Source of the DNA: Bacteroidales bacterium UBA5281 | Lineage (GTDB): Bacteria; Bacteroidota; Bacteroidia; Bacteroidales; Lentimicrobiaceae | Direction of reading: 5' to 3' | Assembly (NCBI GenBank): GCA_002410555.1 | Contig: DHSR01000057.1 | Span: 53,239-117,238 of the forward strand | DNA length: 64,000 nt | Notes under the pieces: model-generated | Databases searched by the model: none | Told to the model about the DNA's origin: nothing | What the model saw: only the letters and a program-made list of their open reading frames with translations | Program-made: the position numbers and the translations under genes | Shown here: positions 37,213-46,712 of the stretch, piece after piece | Numbering within the stretch: position 1 is the first letter of the stretch | Layout: each line of letters opens with the position of its first letter

Positions 37213-37226
37213 CGCATTCTAAAAGT

Positions 37227-38702
37227 ATGACAATGTTAAGCTTTGATGACAAATTTTCCGGTGAAGGACTTACTTATGACGATGTGCTGCTTTTGCCTTC
37301 TTATTCTGAGGTTTTACCAAGAGAGGTAGATACATCTACCCGTTTTTCGCGCGACATCAAATTAAATATCCCGATAGTAACCGCTGCCATGGATACGGTT
37401 ACCGATTCAGTTATGGCGATTGCCATTGCACAGGAAGGAGGCATTGGCGTATTGCATAAGAATTTAAGCATTGAAGATCAGGCCATTGAAGTGAAAAAGG
37501 TAAAACGTGCTGAAAATGGAATGATTCTGGATCCCATAACGCTGAACGAAGGAGCTTTGGTAGCCGATGCGCTTGGCTTAATGAAGGAATACAGTATAGG
37601 TGGCATTCCGGTGGTGGATGCCCACAATAAACTGGTAGGTATTGTTACCAATCGCGACCTGAGGTTTGAGCGCAACATGAGGCGTCCGGTATATGAGGTG
37701 ATGACACACGAAAACCTGATAACTACCCAGGAGTTTACCGATTTTGAAAAAGCTGCCGACATTCTTCAGGAATACAAGATTGAAAAACTGCCTGTTGTAG
37801 ACAGCAACTACAAGCTGGTTGGTTTGATTACCTACAAAGACATCATTAAGATAAAAGCCCGCCCAAATGCTTGTAAAGATGAGCGCGGACGGTTGAGGGT
37901 AGCTGCTGCCGTTGGCGTTACCGCCGATTTGATTGAAAGGGTTTCGGCTCTGGTGGCCAATGGGGTGGATGCCATTGTGATCGACACTGCCCACGGACAC
38001 TCTAAAGGAGTGATGGATGCTGCACGGCTTTTTAAGCAACATTTTAAAGATACCCAGCTTATTGTGGGCAATATCGGCACAGCTGAAGCGGCCCGTGATC
38101 TGAGTAAACTGAATATCGACGGGCTTAAAGTGGGTATAGGCCCCGGCTCAATATGCACTACCCGGATTATTGCAGGCATTGGCATTCCCCAGCTTTCCGC
38201 TGTGCATCAGGTTGCTGCCGCACTTAAAGGCACCGGCATTCCCGTTATTGCTGACGGCGGCATACGCTATACCGGCGATATTGCCAAAGCCATAGCGGCT
38301 GGAGCCGATACCATTATGGCTGGCAGTTTATTTGCCGGCGTGGAAGAATCTCCCGGAGAAACCATTATTTATGAGGGCCGGAAATACAAAACATACCGCG
38401 GAATGGGCTCTATTGAAGCCATGCAAAAAGGCTCAAAAGACCGGTATTTCCAGGATGCAGAAGATGATATTCAAAAACTTGTTCCCGAAGGCATTGTTGG
38501 CAGGGTTCCCTATAAAGGTACTTTGTCCGAAGTTGTCCATCAGCTTGTAGGCGGATTGAGGGCCGGCATGGGATATACCGGTTCGGCAGATATAGCCGCC
38601 CTGCAACAGGCCCGATTTATGAAAATTACTGCCGCAGGAGTCGCAGAAAGTCATCCTCACGACATTACCATTACCCGGGAGGCACCCAATTACAGCCGAT
38701 AA
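37227..38702 (+). CDS. guaB: IMP dehydrogenase
   Basis: A 491-residue enzyme that oxidises IMP to XMP with NAD, the committing step of GMP synthesis. The N-terminal [13 protein letters not shown], two CBS domains (about residues 95-215, with ITNRDLRF- and ITYKDII-type ends), the catalytic loop [10 protein letters not shown] and the flap region YRGMGS are all present. The frame is open upstream to 37023, but that stretch has no IMPDH similarity and includes the likely promoter, so 37227 is preferred. The length then equals the family norm of about 490. Confidence 0.95.
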   Translation: MTMLSFDDKFSGEGLTYDDVLLLPSYSEVLPREVDTSTRFSRDIKLNIPIVTAAMDTVTDSVMAIAIAQEGGIGVLHKNLSIEDQAIEVKKVKRAENGMILDPITLNEGALVADALGLMKEYSIGGIPVVDAHNKLVGIVTNRDLRFERNMRRPVYEVMTHENLITTQEFTDFEKAADILQEYKIEKLPVVDSNYKLVGLITYKDIIKIKARPNACKDERGRLRVAAAVGVTADLIERVSALVANGVDAIVIDTAHGHSKGVMDAARLFKQHFKDTQLIVGNIGTAEAARDLSKLNIDGLKVGIGPGSICTTRIIAGIGIPQLSAVHQVAAALKGTGIPVIADGGIRYTGDIAKAIAAGADTIMAGSLFAGVEESPGETIIYEGRKYKTYRGMGSIEAMQKGSKDRYFQDAEDDIQKLVPEGIVGRVPYKGTLSEVVHQLVGGLRAGMGYTGSADIAALQQARFMKITAAGVAESHPHDITITREAPNYSR

Positions 38703-38739
38703 TATTATTCATCAAAACAAACCATAAAAGGCAATAACA

Positions 38740-40722
38740 ATGAAAAAATTACTGATTGCGATTATAACACTTCTTTTTATCGCAACCTCCTCTGAAATCA
38801 TAGCTCAGAATGATCCTGTAATTCTTACTGTTGCAGGTGAGAATATCACCAAATCGGAGTTTCTGAATGTATATCAGAAAAATAATATCAATGGCGAAGC
38901 CCTGGATCAGAAATCCTTAAAGGAATACATGGACTTGTACATAAACTTCAGACTCAAAGTAAAAGAAGCAGAGGATTTGGGTCTGGATACCCTTAAGGCA
39001 TTTAAAGACGAACTGGCAGGTTATCGCAAGCAACTTGCACAACCGTATCTTATTGATGATAAAATGAATGAAGCATTACTTAAGGAAGCGTATAACCGCA
39101 AAAAATCAGACATCCGGGCCAGTCACATCCTGATTAAAGTTGACCGGAATGCTTCACCACAGGATACCCTTGCCGCCTACAAAAAGGCTATGTCTTTGCG
39201 TAAGCGCGCGCTCAAGGGAGAAGATTTCGGATTGTTGGCTGCAGAATATTCTGATGATCTGTCCGCGCGTGACCGGGATGCAGAAGGACGTAAATTCACC
39301 GGAAACAGGGGAGACCTGGGTTATTTTACGGTTTTTGATATGGTATATCCTTTTGAATCAGGTGCTTATAATACTCCTGAAGGTGAGATAAGTATGCCGG
39401 TGCGCAGCGACTTTGGGTATCACCTGATTAAGGTGGTTGATCGGAAACCCGCTTTAGGCAGAGTTCAGGTGGCACATATACTGTTAAAAGTTCCTGAAAA
39501 TGCTACTGCTGCCGATAGTGCATTGGTGGAGCAGAAAGCTAAAGATTTATATAACCGCATCATAAACGGTGAAGATTTTGCGAGACTGGCAGAACAAAAT
39601 TCAGACGATAAATCTACTGCTAATAAAGGGGGAGTTTTGCCATGGTTTGGAGCCAATAAAATGATTCCTGAATTCATTAAATCAGTTTCCGCCATAAAAA
39701 ATCTGAATGAAGTTGCGCCTCCATTTTCATCTTTCTATGGCTGGCACATCGTAAAACTACTCGATCGGAAAGAAATAGGCACTTATGAGGACAACATCAA
39801 TGAGCTTAAACAAAGCCTTACCCGCAGCGACAGAGCCAAAAAGAGTGAAGAGGCATTGGTAAACCGGATTAAACAGGAGTACAAGTTTAGTGAATCTCCC
39901 AAAAATCTCGCTGCAATAAACAAAATAGTTACCGATACTATTTTTGCTGCCGGGTGGAAAGTTCCTGCTAATGTTAAATTGAATAAGACACTCTTTACCA
40001 TTGGACGCCGCAGCTATTCACAACTTGATTTCGCCAACTATCTTGAAAAAAACCAGCGCAGGCAATCCAAACAGAATATTGAAGCATATGTACAAGATAA
40101 GTTAAACACCTATATAAATACCAGTCTTATTGAGTATGAAGACAGTATGCTTGAATCTAAATATCCCGATTTCAAAGCCCTGGTTAAAGAATACCGGGAT
40201 GGTATCCTTTTGTTTGAACTAACCGATCAGAAGGTATGGTCCAAAGCGGTGAAAGATACCGCAGGGCTGGAAGCTTTTTATGAGCAGAACAAGTACAATT
40301 ATATGTGGGGTGAGCGCCTGGATGCTACCATTTATTCGCTGGATACCATAAACCAGGAACTGAGTACCCGTCTGCGAAAAGCCATTAAAACGGGCATTAC
40401 CGATACGGAAATTCTCGAACAATTTAACACCGATTCCACCACATTGCTTACCATCGAACGCCATAAATTTTCTTCCGGAGATAATGCCATGATTGATAGT
40501 ATCGAATGGCAAACCGGTCTTTCTCCTGAAATTCTTGATGAGGGCCGGGTTCATATGATTTTGGTACATAAGCTATTGGCTCCTGAGCCCAGGCTGCTCA
40601 ATGAGGCAAGGGGCATCATAACTGCCGATTACCAGAACTATCTCGAAAAAGAATGGATAAAGGAATTGCGACGTAAGTATGACTTTGATGTGAAGGAAGA
40701 AGTACTTTCATCCATAAAATAA
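38740..40722 (+). CDS. Periplasmic peptidyl-prolyl isomerase with two parvulin domains
   Basis: A 660-residue protein. The signal peptide ends in SEIIAQNDP (about residue 22). A SurA-like N-terminal chaperone region follows, then two parvulin/PpiC domains: RASHILIKVDRNASPQD to FGYHLIKVVDRKP, and VAHILLKVPENATAADS to YGWHIVKLLDRK. A long C-terminal region of about 300 residues has no recognised domain. It likely assists folding of outer-membrane or T9SS proteins in the periplasm. It is the first of three linked folding-factor genes, 8 bases before the next, and starts 37 bases after guaB. Confidence 0.87.
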   Translation: MKKLLIAIITLLFIATSSEIIAQNDPVILTVAGENITKSEFLNVYQKNNINGEALDQKSLKEYMDLYINFRLKVKEAEDLGLDTLKAFKDELAGYRKQLAQPYLIDDKMNEALLKEAYNRKKSDIRASHILIKVDRNASPQDTLAAYKKAMSLRKRALKGEDFGLLAAEYSDDLSARDRDAEGRKFTGNRGDLGYFTVFDMVYPFESGAYNTPEGEISMPVRSDFGYHLIKVVDRKPALGRVQVAHILLKVPENATAADSALVEQKAKDLYNRIINGEDFARLAEQNSDDKSTANKGGVLPWFGANKMIPEFIKSVSAIKNLNEVAPPFSSFYGWHIVKLLDRKEIGTYEDNINELKQSLTRSDRAKKSEEALVNRIKQEYKFSESPKNLAAINKIVTDTIFAAGWKVPANVKLNKTLFTIGRRSYSQLDFANYLEKNQRRQSKQNIEAYVQDKLNTYINTSLIEYEDSMLESKYPDFKALVKEYRDGILLFELTDQKVWSKAVKDTAGLEAFYEQNKYNYMWGERLDATIYSLDTINQELSTRLRKAIKTGITDTEILEQFNTDSTTLLTIERHKFSSGDNAMIDSIEWQTGLSPEILDEGRVHMILVHKLLAPEPRLLNEARGIITADYQNYLEKEWIKELRRKYDFDVKEEVLSSIK

Positions 40723-40730
40723 ATCGTTCT

Positions 40731-41597
40731 ATGAAAGTTGCTTTCAGGATTTTGTGTCTGCTTTTTTGCCTTGGAGCAATGAATCAGTGTACCTGGCTGG
40801 AGGCACGCAAAAAAGGAGATGCTGTGGCAAGAGTATATGACCAGTATCTCTACCGGAGCGAATTAAAAGGAATAGTGCCCCCTGGTCTGCCTGCTCCCGA
40901 CAGTATTGATGCTGCGCGCCAATATATAGACAATTGGATCAGGCAGCAGGTTATCCTTCGTCATGCAGAGCGCAATTTGAAAAAGGATGTGCAGGATTTT
41001 TCAGAACAACTTGAAGCCTATCGCAATTCACTTGTAATCTATGCCTACGAGAGTGAACTGTTGAAACAAAAGTTAGATACTTCGGTAACCAACAGTGAAA
41101 TCACTGAATATTACAATGAAAATGCTGCTAACTTTCAGTTGAGAGAAAATATTGTGAAGTATAAATATTTAAGAATTCCCTTGAATCTGATTGAAAAACC
41201 TTTTGTTAAAAAAGCTACAAAATTGTTTAATACAACAAAGGACACAGATGCTGAAGAAGAATTGGAGAAATTGTCTCAAAAATGGATGTTTGGATACCGC
41301 CCCGATGATGACAACTGGGTAAATTTTAAGACCATGACTACCGAAGTTCCGCTTGAAGTATACAATGAAGAAGATTTTTTAAGCAATTTCAGACATGCTG
41401 AGGTTAGAGATTCGGCATACCTGTACCATCTGTACATTACAGATTATAAGATGAAAGAAAGTACGTCTCCATTAAGCCTTGAACAGAATAATATCAGGAA
41501 TATTATTATCAACCGTCGAAAGCTTGCCCTCTTAAAGCACATGCAGGAAGAGGTATATAAAGAGGCGTTGTTAAAAAAAGAGTATGAAATTTACTGA
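40731..41597 (+). CDS. SurA-N-like periplasmic chaperone without a parvulin site
   Basis: A 288-residue protein. A hydrophobic leader ends near Cys20 (LGAMNQCTW), which may be a relaxed lipobox. The helical N-terminal domain (RQYIDNWIRQQVILRHAE) resembles the SurA chaperone region. The following domain starts like a parvulin strand (KYKYLRIPL) but lacks the GG-x-G and final GYHI(I/V) signatures, so isomerase activity is unlikely. It lies between two full parvulin proteins in one transcript and probably acts as a chaperone partner. Confidence 0.72.
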   Translation: MKVAFRILCLLFCLGAMNQCTWLEARKKGDAVARVYDQYLYRSELKGIVPPGLPAPDSIDAARQYIDNWIRQQVILRHAERNLKKDVQDFSEQLEAYRNSLVIYAYESELLKQKLDTSVTNSEITEYYNENAANFQLRENIVKYKYLRIPLNLIEKPFVKKATKLFNTTKDTDAEEELEKLSQKWMFGYRPDDDNWVNFKTMTTEVPLEVYNEEDFLSNFRHAEVRDSAYLYHLYITDYKMKESTSPLSLEQNNIRNIIINRRKLALLKHMQEEVYKEALLKKEYEIY

Positions 41598-41634
41598 AAG
41601 CCGGAGGACAATGTTCTACCTAAAATTTTTAAAA

Positions 41635-42981
41635 ATGCAAAAAATCATCACCTTATTCATCAGTTTGCTGATACTGTTTAACCACACCGGTGTTCAGGCT
41701 CAGGAACAGATTATTGATGAAGTGGTTGCCGTGGTAGGTGCCAATTATATACTGCAATCGGATATTGAAGGACAATATCTGCAGAGTCGTGCTCAGGGCA
41801 TAATCACTGATGCCAGGGCAACCCGGTGCCAGATTCTGGAAGATATGCTTTTTCAGAAATTATTGTTAAATCAGGCTGAGCTTGATAGTATAACCATTAC
41901 GCCTGAGCAGGTTGAGCAAACCCTGGACGCGCGTTTCAGGTATTATATTCAACAATTTGGTTCTCAGGAGAAGATGGAGCAGTTTTATAAAAAATCTTTG
42001 CTTGAAATTCGGGAAGAGTTCAGACCACTGGTTAAGCAACAACTCATGGTGGAACAAGTACAGCAGAATCTGATCCAGGACGTTAAAATTACCCCTTCGG
42101 AGGTACGGAGCTTCTACAATGACATACCCAAAGATAGTATTCCGCTGCTTGAAACCGAATACGAAGTTGCCCGGATACTTATAAAGCCGGTTATCAGTAA
42201 AGAGGAGCAAGACGCTACGCGTGAACGCTTACAAAGTCTGCGCGATCGCATTGTGAAGGGAGAGAATTTTGCGGCGCTTGCTACCCTGTATTCCGAAGAC
42301 CTGGGCTCAGCCAAAAAAGGAGGGGAAGTAGGTTTTGTAGGTCGTGGACAACTCTTCCCTGAATATGAAGCAGCAGCATTTGGACTGAATAAGGGAGATG
42401 TGTCGGAAATCATTAAAACCCAGGCGGGTTACCATATTATTCAACTTATTGAGCGAAGAGGGCAATTGATCAATACGCGCCACATCCTGCTCAGACCTAA
42501 AGTGTCGGATGCTGATATAGCAGCTGCATCCAAAAAACTCGACAGTATCGCCAATCTGATACGAAACGGGGAAATGACTTTTGAAGAAGCGGCCCTGAAG
42601 TTTTCAGACGATCCTGGTAAAATCAATGATGCGCTGATGGTGAACCCCATTACCGGTACTACCAGTTTTACCGCTGGTCAGTTAGATCAGAAGATATTTT
42701 TCGTCATCGAAAAAATGAAAATTGGCGATATCTCGCGGCCAATGCAGGCAGAAGATGATGAGCAAAATAAAACCCTGAACATCTATATGCTCAAATCACG
42801 CACTGAACCTCATCGCGCCAATCTGAAAGATGATTACAGCACCATTCAGCAATGGGCACTTAATAAAAAACAGGGAGATGTAGTGAATAAATGGATTTCT
42901 GAAAAAATTACTTCTACCTATTTTAGAATAGGAGAGGCCTTCCACGATTGTGCCTTTCAGCATAAATGGAAAATTCAATAA
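41635..42981 (+). CDS. surA: SurA-type peptidyl-prolyl isomerase
   Basis: A periplasmic folding factor of about 448 residues. The signal peptide MQKIITLFISLLILF...VQAQEQ is followed by the SurA N-domain (IIDEVVAVVGANYILQSDIE). The first parvulin domain (YEVARILIKP to GYHIIQLIERRG) is complete. The second (NTRHILLRPKVSD onward) is more diverged. SurA guides unfolded outer-membrane proteins through the periplasm. ATGs at 41584 and 41611 are also in frame. The one at 41611 follows GGAGG closely, so the true start is open, but all forms share the same mature protein. Confidence 0.85.
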   Translation: MQKIITLFISLLILFNHTGVQAQEQIIDEVVAVVGANYILQSDIEGQYLQSRAQGIITDARATRCQILEDMLFQKLLLNQAELDSITITPEQVEQTLDARFRYYIQQFGSQEKMEQFYKKSLLEIREEFRPLVKQQLMVEQVQQNLIQDVKITPSEVRSFYNDIPKDSIPLLETEYEVARILIKPVISKEEQDATRERLQSLRDRIVKGENFAALATLYSEDLGSAKKGGEVGFVGRGQLFPEYEAAAFGLNKGDVSEIIKTQAGYHIIQLIERRGQLINTRHILLRPKVSDADIAAASKKLDSIANLIRNGEMTFEEAALKFSDDPGKINDALMVNPITGTTSFTAGQLDQKIFFVIEKMKIGDISRPMQAEDDEQNKTLNIYMLKSRTEPHRANLKDDYSTIQQWALNKKQGDVVNKWISEKITSTYFRIGEAFHDCAFQHKWKIQ

Positions 42982-43000
42982 ACCGAAGAACTTAAATATT

Positions 43001-43969
43001 ATGTTAAACTATAAATCGGATGTTGAAGCAATAGATGCTTTTGGTGAAAAGTATCGCTTGCTTACTGCCGAAATTGGAAAAGTAATCGTTGGACAGCACA
43101 CGGTGATTAAGGATGTGCTGATTTGTATTTTTAGCCGGGGGCATGCCTTGCTTGTAGGTGTGCCAGGCCTGGCAAAAACATTAATGGTAAATACCATAGC
43201 CCGCTCGCTCGGGCTGGATTACAGCCGTATACAGTTTACACCCGACCTCATGCCATCGGATATTATAGGTACCGAGATACTGGATGAAAACCGCCGTTTC
43301 CGTTTTGTAAAAGGGCCGGTATTTGCCAACATCATACTGGCCGATGAGATCAACCGCACCCCACCAAAAACGCAGTCGGCATTGCTGGAGGCCATGCAGG
43401 AAAAAGCAGTCACCGTTGCAGGGGAAAGTCACCACTTGTCGGAACCTTTCTTCGTACTTGCTACCCAGAATCCCATAGAACAGGAGGGTACATACCCACT
43501 GCCGGAAGCTCAGCTCGATAGGTTTATGTTCAATATCTGGTTAAATTACCCGTCATTTGAACAGGAAGTGGATGTGGTAAAGAATACAACTACCGGAAAA
43601 GTAGTATTGCCTGAGGTTGCTCTTAGTGCCGACGAGATACTGTATTTCCAAAGTCTGATCCGTCGCATTCCGGTGCCGGATAATGTATATGAGTATGCGG
43701 TTAAACTGGTATCCCGAACCCGCCCGGGAACTCCCGATGCTCACCCATGGGCCAACCTTTACCTTACCTGGGGCGCCGGCCCGCGGGCTTCTCAATATCT
43801 GATACTGGGAGCCAAGTGTCATTGTGCCATTAATGGTAAATATTCGCCCGACATTGAAGATGTTAAAGCAGTGGCCACTAGTATATTGAGACATCGGCTG
43901 GTACGAAACTACAAAGCTGAAGCCGAAGGCATAGGCATTGAAGCTATCGTTAATGAATTGCTCGGATAA
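43001..43969 (+). CDS. MoxR-family AAA+ ATPase
   Basis: A 322-residue cytosolic AAA+ protein. Walker A is GVPGLAKT, Walker B is ILADEINR, then PPKTQSALLEAMQE and the sensor region FVLATQNPIEQEGTYPLPEAQ, all hallmarks of MoxR. MoxR proteins are ATP-driven chaperones that mature or activate partner proteins, usually next to DUF58 and VWA-domain (BatA/B) genes. Those partners are absent here. The gene begins 19 bases after surA, so it may share its transcript. The start at 43001 is preferred over 42950, which would overlap surA. Confidence 0.92.
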   Translation: MLNYKSDVEAIDAFGEKYRLLTAEIGKVIVGQHTVIKDVLICIFSRGHALLVGVPGLAKTLMVNTIARSLGLDYSRIQFTPDLMPSDIIGTEILDENRRFRFVKGPVFANIILADEINRTPPKTQSALLEAMQEKAVTVAGESHHLSEPFFVLATQNPIEQEGTYPLPEAQLDRFMFNIWLNYPSFEQEVDVVKNTTTGKVVLPEVALSADEILYFQSLIRRIPVPDNVYEYAVKLVSRTRPGTPDAHPWANLYLTWGAGPRASQYLILGAKCHCAINGKYSPDIEDVKAVATSILRHRLVRNYKAEAEGIGIEAIVNELLG

Positions 43970-44050
43970 ATTTTTCATATCTGCCAATAAAAACGGGTTA
44001 ATTTTCGTTTTGATAACAATTTAATTTAACGAATAAATAATTGATTCATC

Positions 44051-45301
44051 ATGTCATTAGGAAAATCAGGGCCGAAATTCTGGTTGACCATCGTTCTTGC
44101 AATCTTTGGAATAGCGGCGGTTGTTTTTTATTTTTCAGGCAATAAAGCTCAGACACAGGCGGTAACCTCTAAAGTAAGTTTTGGTGATTTTTACATCAAT
44201 GTAACTACCAGTGGGGAGCTTGAGGCAGCGAATTCAGAAAATATCCTGGGTCCTCCAAACCTGCGCGAAGTACGGATCTGGCAAGTTCAGATAAGCGATA
44301 TTATTGCTGAAGGTACCATAGTGGATTCGGGGCAGTATGTAGCAACCCTCGACCGCACAGAGATTACCAACCGTATGAAAGACCTCGAAGGTGAGGTAGA
44401 GAAACTCGAGTCACAGTTTATCAAAACCAGGCTCGATACCTCCATGGATATGCGTGCAGCGCGCGAAGAACTTATTAATTTGAAATATGCTCTTGAAGAG
44501 AGGCAAATCACGGTAGAACAGTCAATTTACGAGCCTCCTGCTACCCAGCGGCAGGCGAAAATTGACCTGGAAAAGGCGCAACGCGCGTTTGAACAGGCAG
44601 AGAAAAATTTTAAATTGCGTTCGGCAAAAAACAGTGCCAATATGCAGGAAGTGGCTGTTTCGTATAGCCAGGCCCAACGAAGACTGGAACAGATTAAGGA
44701 CGTGCTGCAGGGCTTTACCGTAAAAGCACCCAAAGCGGGTATGGTCATATACAAGCGCAATTGGGATGGTTCAAAAATTGGCATTGGATCTACCATGAGT
44801 TCATGGGACAATGTGGTGGCCACCCTGCCCAATCTCGATAAAATGATCTCCCGCACCTATGTGAATGAAATAGACATAAGTAAGGTGAAAACCGGGCAAA
44901 AAGTAGAAGTAGGCGTGGATGCCTTCCCCGACCGGAAGTATACCGGCGAAGTTACCGAAGTAGCCAATATTGGCGAACAGATGCGAAACTCCAATGCCAA
45001 AGTGTTCGAGGTAAAGATTAAGGTGAATGAATATGATTCCATACTCCGCCCGGCCATGACCACCAAGAATATCATCAATACTTTGGTGATACCACAGGTG
45101 CTTTACGTTCCCATTGAATCGGTGCATACCACTGACAGCATTAGCTTTGTATACAAGGCCAACGGCCAGTACAAACAGCAAATAACCACCGGTGCTACCA
45201 ATGAGAATCAGATTGTGGTCAGCAGTGGACTGATTGAGGATGATGAGGTTTATCTTTCACCTCCTGAAAATGCCGGCACCTGGAAACTGAGAACACTTTA
45301 A
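44051..45301 (+). CDS. HlyD/MacA-type periplasmic adaptor
   Basis: A 416-residue membrane fusion protein. One N-terminal membrane segment (about residues 10-30) is followed by a lipoyl-like half (ITVTTSGELEA-like strand), a long coiled coil of about residues 115-225, the second lipoyl half (GFTVKAPKAGMVIYKR) and a beta-barrel region (VKTGQKVEVGVDAFPDRKYTGEV). It links an inner-membrane permease to an outer-membrane channel. The genes for both follow directly, so the three form an export complex. Confidence 0.88.
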   Translation: MSLGKSGPKFWLTIVLAIFGIAAVVFYFSGNKAQTQAVTSKVSFGDFYINVTTSGELEAANSENILGPPNLREVRIWQVQISDIIAEGTIVDSGQYVATLDRTEITNRMKDLEGEVEKLESQFIKTRLDTSMDMRAAREELINLKYALEERQITVEQSIYEPPATQRQAKIDLEKAQRAFEQAEKNFKLRSAKNSANMQEVAVSYSQAQRRLEQIKDVLQGFTVKAPKAGMVIYKRNWDGSKIGIGSTMSSWDNVVATLPNLDKMISRTYVNEIDISKVKTGQKVEVGVDAFPDRKYTGEVTEVANIGEQMRNSNAKVFEVKIKVNEYDSILRPAMTTKNIINTLVIPQVLYVPIESVHTTDSISFVYKANGQYKQQITTGATNENQIVVSSGLIEDDEVYLSPPENAGTWKLRTL

Positions 45302-45315
45302 TTACACCTTTTTTA

Positions 45316-46677
45316 ATGGAACGCCACTTTTACATACTCTCTATTGCGCTTGAAGCGGTTTTTGCAAACCGTTTCAGGTCAATACTTACTGCACTGGGTA
45401 TTATTTTTGGTGTAGCAGCCGTAATTGCTATGCTGGCCATCGGCAATGGGGCACGTCAGGAAATACTCGATCAGATGAAGCTGGTGGGCGTAAATAACAT
45501 CATCATTATGCCCAAATCAGAATCCCAGATGGAGGAAGCTGCAAAAGAAGGAGCTTCTGGCAGGCAAACCACTGAAAAGTATTCTCCGGGTCTGTCGCTT
45601 GCTGATGCTGAAAGTATCGCATCCATTATTCCATCTGTTGAGCGCGTAAGTCCCGAAGTCATTTATGAATCGGTGCTCATCTCAAAAGGTGTGAGTACCT
45701 ATGGTAATATTAGCGGTGTAACCCCCGATTTCTTTAATGTCTTTGGCCTTACGCTTGAATCCGGTGAAATGTTTAACGAAGATCAACTGCGCGAAGGCAA
45801 AGCAGTATGTATTCTTGGTGCCACCCTTAAAACCAGGCTTTTTCCTCAAACCGATCCCATTGGCCAATATTTAAAGAGTGGCAATATCTGGCTAAAGGTA
45901 GTGGGTGTGTTGCAAAGCCGGGCTGTATCAGATGATTTGTCCGGGAATATGGGCATATCTGATTACAACAATCAGGTTTATACGCCCATTCAAACTTTGC
46001 TTATGCGCTATCGCGACCGCTCGGTGGTGACTACTGCCATGATTCGTGGAAACAGCAATACAACGGTGGTTTCCGGCGATGCCATTATGTCGTTCAGCAG
46101 TTCCGCCAGTGGCAAAGAAGATGCCTTTAACCAGATTGATAAAATAGTGGTAAAGGTGAAAGAAACAGCTTTGATAACCCCTACTACTGATATTATCCAG
46201 CGCATGCTGACACGCCGCCATTCCGGAGTAGACGATTTTGAAATTAAAGTACCTGAACTATTGCTCAAACAGGAGCAGCGAACCAAAGACATATTCAATA
46301 TTGTATTGGGGGCCATTGCCAGCATTTCACTTATTGTTGGCGGTATCGGCATTATGAATATTATGCTTGCTTCGGTAATGGAACGTACCAAAGAAATCGG
46401 CATTCGCATGGCAACTGGTGCTACCCGCAAAGATGTCGTTTTTCAGTTTCTGAGCGAAGCTACCATGATTAGCCTTACCGGTGGTATTATAGGTATTTTT
46501 CTGGGTCTGGCCCTGGCAAAAATTATTATGCAACTCACCGGAATTCTTACCATTGTTTCATGGATGTCTATCGTAATTTCATTCGGAGTGTCGGCAACAG
46601 TAGGTATTCTCTTTGGTTATATGCCTGCCAAAAAAGCAGCATCCCAGGACCCGGTAACTTCTTTGCGATATGAATAA
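45316..46677 (+). CDS. MacB-like ABC transporter permease (no ATPase domain)
   Basis: A 453-residue inner-membrane protein. The first membrane segment (FRSILTALGIIFGVAAVIAM) is followed by a periplasmic MacB-type core domain and three C-terminal FtsX-type segments (SISLIVGGIGIMNIML, near residue 335). The family motif MERTKEIGIRMATGAT is present. Full-length MacB carries an N-terminal ABC ATPase; this protein lacks it and no ATPase gene is nearby. It starts 14 bases after the adaptor. The substrate could be a peptide, lipoprotein or antibiotic. Confidence 0.9.
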   Translation: MERHFYILSIALEAVFANRFRSILTALGIIFGVAAVIAMLAIGNGARQEILDQMKLVGVNNIIIMPKSESQMEEAAKEGASGRQTTEKYSPGLSLADAESIASIIPSVERVSPEVIYESVLISKGVSTYGNISGVTPDFFNVFGLTLESGEMFNEDQLREGKAVCILGATLKTRLFPQTDPIGQYLKSGNIWLKVVGVLQSRAVSDDLSGNMGISDYNNQVYTPIQTLLMRYRDRSVVTTAMIRGNSNTTVVSGDAIMSFSSSASGKEDAFNQIDKIVVKVKETALITPTTDIIQRMLTRRHSGVDDFEIKVPELLLKQEQRTKDIFNIVLGAIASISLIVGGIGIMNIMLASVMERTKEIGIRMATGATRKDVVFQFLSEATMISLTGGIIGIFLGLALAKIIMQLTGILTIVSWMSIVISFGVSATVGILFGYMPAKKAASQDPVTSLRYE

Positions 46678-46712
46678 TCACCCTTAAAGGTGGCTGATAA
46701 TATATAAGTCTG

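Noticed and set aside
37023..37226. Upstream extension of IMP dehydrogenase by 68 codons
   Set aside because: It has no IMPDH similarity and contains the likely promoter at 37205-37212.
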